Shown here piece by piece: positions 8,796 to 14,338 of a stretch of DNA of 38,217 bases. The notes below the pieces were generated by a model. That model did no database searches. It saw nothing but the letters and a program-made list of their open reading frames with translations, and was not told where the DNA came from. Made by a program: the position numbers and the translations under genes. The stretch is from positions 1 through 38,217 of the IMG/VR virus record IMGVR_UViG_3300010151_000042, one strand, 5' to 3'. Numbering within the stretch: position 1 is the first letter of the stretch; each line of letters starts with the position of its first letter. The DNA comes from a virus.

Positions 8796-9083
8796 ATAAG
8801 ATTTGTCATTTAATAAAAAACTACCAACAATTGTCCTAACATAACAACTATTTGATTTGTAATTATCACTGTCTTTAGGATGACTTATATTCCCCCTCTT
8901 TAATATCTGTACTATACCACCATCATCAGCTTCAACCCAATCACCATCCTGAGGGTCTTCCTTCCAATACTTTATTTCTGAATTATTATGCAGTCTAAAT
9001 TCACTAGAATCATTATAGACAAAATGCTCTATTTCTTTAATTTTTCTAGACTCGATAATACATCCCCTTCTGCTGTCTTCTTG
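8796..9083 (-). other. In-frame 5' extension of the small terminase without a normal start
   Basis: Reading upstream from the terS ATG, the same frame runs without a stop to a TGA at 9084-9086. It encodes a compact, conserved-looking domain with DGDWVEADDGGIVQILKRG and CYVRTIVGSFLLND just before MDTDFN. Trp, Gly and aromatic positions and codon choice look like true coding sequence. There is no ATG, GTG or TTG in the extension. The only candidates are ATT at 9057-9059 (behind AGAAGGGG), ATA at 9030-9032 (overlapping the TAG of the preceding gene) and CTG at 8991-8993. The extension therefore uses a rare start, depends on frameshifting from the preceding gene, or has lost its start. Confidence 0.55.
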
Positions 9084-9250
9084 TCATGTAAAACTTCTGC
9101 CAATCCCTTGATTAAAGTATTCACTTCTTTAGGAATGACGTACACAATACCATCTATCTCTATAGGAATATAATCAGATGCTAGTCCTGACAAAATAAAT
9201 TCCTGACCCTGCTGAGGAAGATGCTGCAATTCTGTTATTAATTTACCCAT
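9029..9250 (-). CDS. Small protein at head of late operon, unknown
   Basis: This 73-aa protein is the first leftward ORF after the divergent intergenic region. It contains a short beta-like core with DGIVYVIPKEV (about 33-43), followed by a charged helix ending in SLEKLKK. No domain was recognised. The ATG at 9250 has no convincing ribosome-binding site, so the transcript may start close to it. Its 3' end overlaps the open frame of the terS extension, which lies one base back (-1). It may be translationally coupled to that gene. Confidence 0.5.
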   Translation of the reverse strand: MGKLITELQHLPQQGQEFILSGLASDYIPIEIDGIVYVIPKEVNTLIKGLAEVLHDKKTAEGDVLSSLEKLKK

Positions 9251-9471
9251 GTTATAAGTTAGATACTTCTGTTTTAATGTACTACAGTTAAATTACTGTA
9301 ATTCTATATATATTATCTATTTCCCCGCCCGCACCTCCTTGAAATTAGATACGAAGTCAAGTGAAATACTATGAAAATTTTCCAAAAAAATAGGGTCAAA
9401 ATGCAGCGGAGGCTATACTTACACCCCATACCCTTAAAATGGTTTTTTTTAATTAACTAAAGGAGTTAGAG
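9251..9471. promoter_or_regulatory. Divergent intergenic control region
   Basis: These 221 nt separate the leftward packaging operon from the rightward early operon, so they should hold promoters in both directions. AT-rich blocks are present, including a run of TATA at about 9304-9313, TATACT at 9414-9419 and an eight-T run near 9443-9450. None of the possible -10 boxes has a good TTGACA at the usual spacing, so I cannot assign a sigma70 promoter. An inverted repeat lies at 9283-9300. A clear AAAGGAG site precedes the first rightward gene. Confidence 0.5.
9283..9300. promoter_or_regulatory. Inverted repeat, possible operator
   Basis: TACAGT and ACTGTA form a perfect 6-bp inverted repeat around a 6-nt AT spacer. 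It sits about 33 nt upstream of the first leftward gene, which is a suitable place for a dimeric repressor. The arms are the reverse arrangement of a classical LexA box (CTGT-N8-ACAG), so it is not a standard LexA site. No repressor gene was identified in the window. Confidence 0.35.
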
Positions 9472-9663
9472 ATGACTTTTGAAATTAAGAGAATGGTCAA
9501 GACTATTATTCGTGTTGATGGTCAAGAGATGACGGTATCAGAACCTGTATGGTTTGAGATTCACGTCAACCTTGACACAGCCGAGGCGTGGTTTGTGGGT
9601 GCCAACAAGACACCTTACGCCATTTCAGCAGAGATGTTGGAAGTTCTAAAGGAGTCTGCTTAA
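9472..9663 (+). CDS. Small early protein, unknown
   Basis: This 63-aa protein is the first gene of the rightward block and has an AAAGGAG site 7 nt before the ATG. It is likely a beta-sheet protein (MVKTIIRVDGQEMTV, PVWFEIHVNLD) with a C-terminal helix (AISAEMLEVLKES). No family was recognised. Its codons use more G and C than the following small genes, which may reflect selection for high early expression or a different origin. The stop codon lies in the loop of a TCTGCT/AGCAGA hairpin (9655-9670). First position in an early operon often means a host-takeover role, but nothing in the sequence shows this. Confidence 0.75.
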   Translation: MTFEIKRMVKTIIRVDGQEMTVSEPVWFEIHVNLDTAEAWFVGANKTPYAISAEMLEVLKESA

Positions 9664-9871
9664 CAGCAGACCCCTTTGGGGTTGGTTTGGCTATATACCC
9701 AGGTTTGCTAGACCCTGAGAAAACTAGCAAAGATTTATTAATAGGGAGGGGGATGGTTCACCGATAAGACGGTGTATAACCAAATGTCTACATTCTTCAT
9801 ACGGCTACCATCTATGCCCTATTCATTTTAAAGATTTCTTTCATAACGTGGGTAACAACAGGGAGGACATA
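9664..9871 (+). ncRNA. Structured non-coding stretch between early ORFs
   Basis: These 208 nt hold no convincing gene but several strong hairpins. These are ACCCC-TTT-GGGGT (9670-9682), TTTGCTAG/CTAGCAAA with a 12-nt loop (9704-9731, 8 perfect pairs), and a nested TGGTT+CACCG / CGGTG+AACCA stem (9754-9782). None is followed by a clean U-tract, so they do not look like simple terminators. Two copies of AAAGATTT occur here (9729-9736 and 9830-9837), and two more occur in later non-coding gaps. The stretch may be a small RNA, an RNA-processing region or a long leader for the gene at 9872. Confidence 0.45.
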
Positions 9872-9994
9872 TTGAGTCTTAATTTTGCCCCAAAGGAGAA
9901 GTTGTGGTTTGTGTTGCTAGACGGCACAAATACGGTATTGTTTTATTCTGTGTTTAAGGCACAGTGTGTTGAATACATAGAGCAACGATCCTAA
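9872..9994 (+). CDS. 40-aa protein with TTG start, unknown
   Basis: This short gene starts with TTG behind a strong GGGAGG site (9861-9866) at good spacing and ends with TAA at 9992-9994. The product reads MSLNFAPKEKLWFVLLDG, then TNTVLFYSVFKAQCVEYIEQRS. This is a beta-beta-alpha pattern similar to many tiny phage proteins in which a WxVxDxxG strand precedes a helix ending in YIE. That pattern, not a named family, supports it being real. The frame stays open upstream for some distance with no start codon, and I treat that part as non-coding. Confidence 0.55.
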   Translation: MSLNFAPKEKLWFVLLDGTNTVLFYSVFKAQCVEYIEQRS

Positions 9995-10053
9995 CGTCAC
10001 CTGGGTAAGTGATAAACTGCCCAAAGATTTTAATAACTTAAAAGGAGATTGTT

Positions 10054-10239
10054 ATGAGTAGAGGACGTCATTCATTTGGATATAAACCTCCATCTGATGG
10101 TCATAAAGGAATATCTGATCTATCTGATAGGGGTCTCAAATACCCTATGGTTTATTGTCCCAAGATAAAAGACACGGTATCTGCTGGTTATACTACAGCA
10201 GGTATGAGATGTAGTCATTGTAAAAAGATTTATGGATAA
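10054..10239 (+). CDS. Small putative zinc-binding protein
   Basis: This 61-aa basic protein starts after an AAAAGGAG site. The N terminus is Gly/Ser/Lys-rich and probably flexible. Cysteines at 35 (YCPK), 53 and 56 (CSHC) could bind zinc together with one His, similar to a minimal zinc ribbon. The spacing does not match a named family. It lies among small early genes and could be a nucleic-acid-binding or host-interaction peptide, which is inference only. Confidence 0.65.
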   Translation: MSRGRHSFGYKPPSDGHKGISDLSDRGLKYPMVYCPKIKDTVSAGYTTAGMRCSHCKKIYG

Positions 10240-10253
10240 GGTAGGATATTAAT

Positions 10254-10349
10254 ATGAGTATAATAGCATATTTGATAGCAATATTTGTTTATGTATCATT
10301 TGGAATATTTGTAATACAGCTGTGGAAAGATAGATCAATTTGGAAATAA
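10254..10349 (+). CDS. 31-aa single-pass membrane peptide
   Basis: The ATG at 10254 follows AGGTAGGA, and the frame ends with TAA at 10347-10349. The product has a hydrophobic stretch, IIAYLIAIFVYVSFGIFVIQ, followed by a basic tail (LWKDRSIWK). This is a typical small one-pass membrane protein with the N terminus outside and a positive inside tail. Such peptides are common in phage early regions and may act on the host membrane. It is too short for family assignment. Confidence 0.5.
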   Translation: MSIIAYLIAIFVYVSFGIFVIQLWKDRSIWK

Positions 10350-10365
10350 TAACAGGGAGTAAAAC

Positions 10366-10623
10366 ATGATAAAAATACATGATATATTCGTGTTGCTTAA
10401 CACTAAGCGAAAGCACCAGGAATGGATAATGGCTAATTTGAAGAATGAAATATCATTTAATGATATGGTATCATTTATCACTGCTGTAATAAGTGCAAAT
10501 GATCATGCCAATATGGGTAGTGATAAGGAATATGATAGTTTTCCTTACATTGAATTGCTTGACACAGTTAATGCAATAATAGCCATAGCAAGAGTTCGTG
10601 ATATGAACTTGATTGATAGATAA
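10366..10623 (+). CDS. Small helical early protein, unknown
   Basis: This 85-aa protein has a CAGGGAG site before the ATG. It looks mainly helical (NTKRKHQEWIMANLKN, NDMVSFITAVISAND, ELLDTVNAIIAIARV), without cysteines, signal peptide or clear membrane helix. No family was recognised. It immediately precedes the large non-coding stretch that begins at about 10628. Confidence 0.65.
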   Translation: MIKIHDIFVLLNTKRKHQEWIMANLKNEISFNDMVSFITAVISANDHANMGSDKEYDSFPYIELLDTVNAIIAIARVRDMNLIDR

Positions 10624-10627
10624 TAAT

Positions 10628-11435
10628 GGCAAGGGGAAAGCCAATAATTTCCCCAAAGATTTGTCTTAATCAGACGTTAAATGATTCGGGAGCATATTCT
10701 CGTTAGATAAACCTAGTAATAGGGATAAAGTCGAAACATTTAGGTAATGTAGTAGGCGACATCTTAGGGTGTTTGAGTATGCAAGTGCATAATGTGATAC
10801 ACCTGCGTAAGTCCTTTTGGCAGCGTATGGTATATTATCTTGGCTTGGAAGTGTCAAGTGAGTAGGAAACTACAATAAGGAAATGCATAGAATATGAGGA
10901 AAGTTCAACAGCTGCCCTTGTATTTAGTCCCTCATGCTGAATCTTCACCGTAAGGAAAGATATACAGATAAGGATGACCATGTAACCTTTGGTGTGTTGA
11001 CTGAAGAGCATAGGAATGTCCCGTAGTATTGTGTTCTGAAAGGAATATAGCTGCAATTTCAAGCGGATATTTCACCTTCCATGCCTATCTAAACGCTGGT
11101 TTACTCCAGTGTTGTTTAACCTAAAAACAAACAGAAAAGCAAAAGTCTTGAAACGTGCAAGTCATAGGATACTTGACCCTTGAAATACTAGGGTGCATGT
11201 TGCTCGCAAGGCAACGTGAGCATGGTGAAAAGTCAGGTCTGATTCATAATCAGTTAGGCGGGAGGCATCCCAGCACTGAACCTATTAGCTGTGGAGATAA
11301 CTTGTATCGTAAGGGGTGATGAGTCTAACTCATTGTGTTCGCAGGGTACTGATTGCAAAATCAGTGGATAAAAGAAATAAGAAATAAGTTTCTCAAAGAC
11401 CTGTATTATCATCTTTAGTCTCAGGATGATTAATT
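10628..11435 (+). ncRNA. Large structured non-coding RNA candidate (~800 nt)
   Basis: About 840 nt between two small genes have no convincing ORF on the coding strand but many stable hairpins in one orientation. They include GGGGAAA/TTTCCCC (10633-10654); GGTGT/ACACC enclosing TATGC/GCATA (10768-10803); GTAG-GAAA-CTAC (10862-10873); ATCTT...AAGAT enclosing CC-GTAA-GG (10941-10961); AACGCTGG/CCAGTGTT (11092-11113); ACCCT/AGGGT (11176-11194); CATGTTGC/GCAACGTG (11196-11218); CTGATT/AATCAG (11239-11253); ATGAGT/ACTCAT (11319-11333); and ACTGATT-GCAA-AATCAGT (11348-11365). Several are capped by GNRA tetraloops. A weak terminator-like hairpin (11408-11430) followed by T-rich sequence may end it. 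The size and ornate folding resemble the GOLLD and ROOL giant RNAs known from phages, but I cannot confirm membership by eye. Confidence 0.6.
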
Positions 11436-11440
11436 TTATT
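11408..11440 (+). terminator. Possible 3' end of the large RNA
   Basis: ATCATC (11408-11413) and GATGAT (11425-11430) can pair around an 11-nt loop and are followed by TAATTTTATT. The stem is AT-rich and weak and the T-run is interrupted, so termination would be partial. This would allow readthrough into the downstream gene at 11468. Confidence 0.3.
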
Positions 11441-11467
11441 AAATAATAAATTAAGGATTATAAAATA

Positions 11468-11644
11468 ATGAAATATCCAATTGATACATCACCAATACAA
11501 CATGCTCGTAATATGCCTTGTGCTTATCATACAGATAAAACATTTGCTATATTAAGGGCATATCATGATTATTGTATGGAATCATGGATATATAGATTAT
11601 TTGTGAAATTAGGATTGAGAAATAACGATTGGTATTCACAATAG
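11468..11644 (+). CDS. 58-aa protein between structured RNAs, unknown
   Basis: The ATG at 11468 follows AAGGA, and the frame ends at TAG 11642-11644. The protein begins MKYPIDTSPIQHARNMPC and continues with an aromatic, His- and Tyr-rich helical segment (FAILRAYHDYCMESWIYRLF), ending NNDWYSQ. Codon use resembles the neighbouring phage genes. No family was recognised. Its stop codon forms the first bases of the 10-bp stem of the next structured RNA, so translation to the stop would disturb that stem. Confidence 0.6.
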   Translation: MKYPIDTSPIQHARNMPCAYHTDKTFAILRAYHDYCMESWIYRLFVKLGLRNNDWYSQ

Positions 11645-11755
11645 GCTATGGTGGCAGCTGCATGGTTACCAGGCATGGTCGCATTGCTAAGAGATGATTT
11701 TTAGCACATCATTGTTCAAGCAAAGGTAAATACCGTTGTAACTATCCATAGCCTA
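11642..11755 (+). ncRNA. Cloverleaf-like structured RNA element
   Basis: TAGGCTATGG (11642-11651) pairs perfectly over 10 bp with CCATAGCCTA (11746-11755), closing a 94-nt multi-branched interior. Inside, TTGCT/AGCAA (11684-11688 with 11719-11723) encloses GATGAT/ATCATT (11693-11698 with 11708-11713), and a TGC...GCA stem encloses GGTTACC. The overall shape is cloverleaf-like, but the closing stem is longer than a tRNA acceptor stem and there is no proper T-arm, so it is not an ordinary tRNA. Confidence 0.5.
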
Positions 11756-11760
11756 ATAAT

Positions 11761-11843
11761 TGTACTCCCTGACGTACACGCTAAAGCTGGAATACAGCAC
11801 CCTGTTAATAAGCTTTCCACAAAGCTTTAATTGTGGTTCCAGC
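11761..11843 (+). ncRNA. Hairpins with a possible pseudoknot upstream of 11868
   Basis: A TGTAC/GTACA hairpin (11761-11778) is followed by a 7-bp closing stem, GCTGGAA/TTCCAGC (11786-11792 with 11837-11843). Within it, AAGCTTT-CCAC-AAAGCTT (11810-11827) forms a 7-bp hairpin whose CCAC loop is complementary to GTGG at 11833-11836. Pairing of loop and downstream strand would make an H-type pseudoknot, or the two pairings could alternate. It lies 25 nt before the next start codon, so it could control translation of the gene at 11868. Confidence 0.45.
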
Positions 11844-11867
11844 ATAATTTAAAATTGGAGAATAAAA

Positions 11868-12125
11868 ATGACTGTAATAAAACTTAGAAAAGGTGTAAAA
11901 GACCTAAGAGATTTCATTAAAAAAGCATCAAAATATATGCCAGATAAAAATAATAGAGGATTTGTAGATGGTATGTGTTATTTGAATGATATACTAGATG
12001 GTATTGATGATATGATGAAATATGTAGATGACCCGATGCTTAACTACTATAAGAAGAAAAAACTTGAAGAACTTGAAACTCAAATAGACTGTTTCATTGA
12101 ATCACAAATGAGACCATGGAAATAA
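11868..12125 (+). CDS. Small helical protein, unknown
   Basis: This 85-aa, strongly charged, mainly helical protein has a TTGGAGAA site before the ATG. It contains a basic N-terminal helix (LRKGVKDLRDFIKKASKY) and a C-terminal helical stretch (KKKKLEELETQIDCFI). No family was recognised. It is the first of a run of tightly spaced genes leading to the recombination block, and its 5' region carries a possible regulatory pseudoknot. Confidence 0.7.
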   Translation: MTVIKLRKGVKDLRDFIKKASKYMPDKNNRGFVDGMCYLNDILDGIDDMMKYVDDPMLNYYKKKKLEELETQIDCFIESQMRPWK

Positions 12126-12139
12126 AAGGAGAACTAAAA

Positions 12140-12421
12140 ATGACCTTAACAGAAAATGAGAAAGTAATTATACATCTTGCCATTTTTGAACTTGGCAGTA
12201 TGATAATTAAATTAGGCATAAGACTGGATAGACATGATTTATTAGGAGATAGTGAAGAGGATAACATAAAAAGCAATCTTGCTGAAGTTACACATTTAAT
12301 ATCTGTTATTATAAATGCAAGTCAATCTGAAATTACTAAAGCAATGGAAATACATACCAAGACACTTGAAATAGATGGTTCTTTTATGGATATAATAAGA
12401 GAAGAAATTGCAGTGTCATAA
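12140..12421 (+). CDS. Small helical protein, unknown
   Basis: I place the start at ATG 12140 because AAAAGGAGAACTAAAA lies just before it; an upstream in-frame ATG at 12116 lacks a site and overlaps the previous gene. The 93-aa product begins MTLTENEKVIIHLAIFEL and is largely helical and acidic, with leucine/isoleucine spacing that could allow dimerisation. No family was recognised. The stop is followed 18 nt later by the next start. Confidence 0.65.
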   Translation: MTLTENEKVIIHLAIFELGSMIIKLGIRLDRHDLLGDSEEDNIKSNLAEVTHLISVIINASQSEITKAMEIHTKTLEIDGSFMDIIREEIAVS

Positions 12422-12439
12422 AAGTCAGGGAGTCAAAAA

Positions 12440-12634
12440 TTGAAACCAATAAAAACCAAACCAAAACCTCTCAGTTATGTACTGAAAAACTTGAACATAA
12501 AAGAAATAATGGATAAATATCCAGATAAAGTTGTCAAAGTTTATAGCGAGGGAAAACATGCAATATTACAGTTAAGTAATATGAGAATAAAATTTCTCAA
12601 TAGAAAAAAAGGAGAAAATAATGAGAAAAGATAA
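12440..12634 (+). CDS. Small basic protein with TTG start, unknown
   Basis: This 64-aa basic protein starts with TTG behind a CAGGGAG site at good spacing; no ATG gives a comparable start. The N terminus is Lys/Pro-rich (PIKTKPKPLSYVL), followed by a small alpha/beta region (KVVKVYSEGKHAILQLSNMRIKFL). Its charge suggests nucleic-acid binding, but no motif proves it. Its last 14 nt overlap the ParB-like gene, which implies coupled translation. Confidence 0.6.
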   Translation: MKPIKTKPKPLSYVLKNLNIKEIMDKYPDKVVKVYSEGKHAILQLSNMRIKFLNRKKGENNEKR

Positions 12635-13355
12635 AAGAGTAAAAACACCTCAACAATGGGAGTCATATGATTACGAAAAATTCCAATTTATTGGGGCTAA
12701 CAGAGAACTTAGTGAACATCATGTTCAAGAAGTTATGGATGAGATAACAAATAAAAATCTTAGCGAAGAAAATCCAGTTAAAGTAAATCAGAAGTTTGAA
12801 ATAATGGAAGGGCAGCATACTGTTGTTGCTTATGAAAGATTGGAACAGCCAGTACGATACATATTTTCAAGAATGACAATTGATGATATAGGCAGATATA
12901 ATAGTAGTCAGAAAACATGGACTTCTCAAGATGTGCTTAATCATTACTGTGTTCGTGGATTTGAAGATTATACAATACTGTATGGTTTTTACAAAAAATA
13001 CCATTATCCAATTTCAACTTTGTTGGTGTTGCTGTCTGGTGAACATACAAAGCAGTTGTATAAGGATTTTAAACTTGGTTATTTCAAGGTAAAGCAAAGT
13101 ATAAGTCAAGTACAGGAAATTCTTGATAAGATTACTGAGTTTAAACAGTTTGACAATAAAATATTTAGGCATAGAACTTTTGTGCTTACATATATTGATT
13201 GTTTAACTCATCCTGATTTCGATCATGATAAACTTGTTCACAAAGTAAGTGTTAAACCAGAGTCATTTGTAAAATGTGAATCACAAGTAGATTATCTTCG
13301 GATGATTGAAGACCTTTACAATTACAGAAATCAAGACCAAATAAGACTGTATTAG
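12621..13355 (+). CDS. ParB-like domain protein
   Basis: This 244-aa protein has an N-terminal ParB/sulfiredoxin-like domain. IGANRELSEHHVQEVMDEI (about 24-42) is followed by a beta strand and IMEGQHTVVAYERL (61-74). The EGQHT element matches the [DE]GxHR motif that binds nucleotide in ParB-family CTPases and related nucleases, with His kept but Arg replaced by Thr. The remaining 160 residues are helical and unassigned. Stand-alone phage ParB-like proteins are found as regulators, nucleases or partition factors, and the role here is open. The gene follows GGAGAAAATA and lies in the early operon. Confidence 0.7.
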   Translation: MRKDKRVKTPQQWESYDYEKFQFIGANRELSEHHVQEVMDEITNKNLSEENPVKVNQKFEIMEGQHTVVAYERLEQPVRYIFSRMTIDDIGRYNSSQKTWTSQDVLNHYCVRGFEDYTILYGFYKKYHYPISTLLVLLSGEHTKQLYKDFKLGYFKVKQSISQVQEILDKITEFKQFDNKIFRHRTFVLTYIDCLTHPDFDHDKLVHKVSVKPESFVKCESQVDYLRMIEDLYNYRNQDQIRLY

Positions 13356-13363
13356 GAGGATTT

Positions 13364-13969
13364 ATGGGATATGATCTATATGGGTTGAATCCAAATAACC
13401 CTAATAATACTGTCAAGCCTGAACATTTTGATTGGAATGATCCAAGTGTTACTGATGAAGTAAAGGATAAATACTATGACGAACTTAGAAAATATGAATC
13501 AGAAGTAGTTGGTTCATATTTCAGGTCTAATGTCTGGTATTGGAGACCGTTATGGAATTTTGTAACAGCTGGCTGTAGTGATATTTTGTCTGAAAAAGAT
13601 ATTGAAGGCGGATACGAAAATGGTGGACATAGAATATCTAAGACAAAATCTAAAAGAATGGCATCCAGAATAAGAAACCTTATAAAAATTGGAGCTGCTG
13701 AATCTTTTGAAGAGCTAACTAATGCAACAATGGAAAAAGCTAGAGAACACAATAAAAATGTTGACAGAGAAATGCAAGTTCTTAGAGAAGAAGTAGCAAT
13801 GAATTATGGAGAAGGATTAGTTCCAAGAGATTATCCAGAACCATTTAAAAGTAAATGGGATAAGATACAATCTAAAAGGAATTGGTCTGATTCATATCCA
13901 TTTAGTGCTGAATTTCTTAATGAATTTGCTTCATTCTGTGATCAAAGTGGAGGATTTGAAATATGCTGA
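13364..13969 (+). CDS. Conserved phage protein of unknown function
   Basis: This 201-aa protein has an AGGAGG site. It opens MGYDLYGLNPNNPNN and has an aromatic cluster, YFRSNVWYWRPLWNFV (about 52-67), followed by GGHRISKTKSKRMASRIRNLI. These elements recall small conserved proteins found in many phage early regions, whose function is not known to me. It is not an enzyme of any family I can identify. Its TGA lies within the start region of the next gene, a 7-nt overlap, so the two are probably translated together. Confidence 0.7.
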   Translation: MGYDLYGLNPNNPNNTVKPEHFDWNDPSVTDEVKDKYYDELRKYESEVVGSYFRSNVWYWRPLWNFVTAGCSDILSEKDIEGGYENGGHRISKTKSKRMASRIRNLIKIGAAESFEELTNATMEKAREHNKNVDREMQVLREEVAMNYGEGLVPRDYPEPFKSKWDKIQSKRNWSDSYPFSAEFLNEFASFCDQSGGFEIC

Positions 13970-14277
13970 CTAAACACTTAGAACAAAGAGTAAAGAGATT
14001 GCTGTCTGATGATGAAAAGTATCAAAAATCTGATTTAGCTTTAATGTCAAGAATATGGTATGATGATCTAAATAGGATTTTCTATGATTCAATAGAAGAC
14101 GTTAGCGCAATAAAGTTTCTTGATTTACTTAGAAGTGGCGATTTGACAAAATCAGAATCAGTAATAAGATGTAGGAGAAAATTACAACAAAAATATCCTC
14201 ATCTTCGTGATGATACTGTTTACAAAGGTCGCAAAGATAAAGAAGTAAAAATGAGAAAAACTGCTCAATGGTATTAA
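13963..14277 (+). CDS. Small basic helical protein, possible DNA binder
   Basis: This 104-aa basic, mainly helical protein overlaps the end of the preceding gene. The C-terminal half contains SGDLTKSESVIRCRRKLQQKYPHLR (about 72-96), which reads like a helix-turn-helix or small DNA-binding helix pair with an Arg-rich second helix. Similar segments occur in phage proteins of unknown role. A DNA-binding accessory function is likely but unproven. A strong hairpin follows 10 nt downstream. Confidence 0.65.
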   Translation: MLTKHLEQRVKRLLSDDEKYQKSDLALMSRIWYDDLNRIFYDSIEDVSAIKFLDLLRSGDLTKSESVIRCRRKLQQKYPHLRDDTVYKGRKDKEVKMRKTAQWY

Positions 14278-14286
14278 CAACTGATT

Positions 14287-14320
14287 GCCCCTAAGTTTAA
14301 TTATATGTAAATTTAGGGGC
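14287..14320 (+). terminator. Strong intercistronic hairpin
   Basis: GCCCCTAAGTTTA (14287-14299) pairs with TAAATTTAGGGGC (14308-14320) over 13 bp with one G-U pair and an 8-nt loop. No T-run follows the hairpin, so it may serve as an RNA-processing or stability element rather than a complete intrinsic terminator. It ends 18 nt before the nuclease start. Confidence 0.5.
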
Positions 14321-14338
14321 ATCACAATGGGAGGAAAG

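Noticed and set aside
9030-9060. Programmed -1 frameshift joining the 73-aa frame to the small terminase
   Set aside because: The frames are in the right relation, but no standard slippery heptamer is present near the stop, so I keep it only as one alternative.
9304-9419. Sigma70 promoters in the divergent region
   Set aside because: TATA-like boxes are present, but no -35 element is found at acceptable spacing, so I could not assign one with confidence.
9670-9682. ACCCC-TTT-GGGGT hairpin as a terminator
   Set aside because: The stem is short and no T-run follows it.
9732-9871. Open frame upstream of the 40-aa gene with Cys and His residues
   Set aside because: It has no start codon with a ribosome-binding site, and the stretch is dominated by hairpins.
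10666-11062. Two minus-strand ORFs of 63 and 75 aa inside the large non-coding region
   Set aside because: They oppose the operon direction, lack ribosome-binding sites and have no protein-like pattern; the hairpins explain the region better.
11341-11370. GATTGCAAAATC looked like a tRNA-Cys anticodon arm
   Set aside because: The best fold is a 7-bp stem with a GCAA tetraloop, and no acceptor stem or T-arm lies at tRNA spacing.
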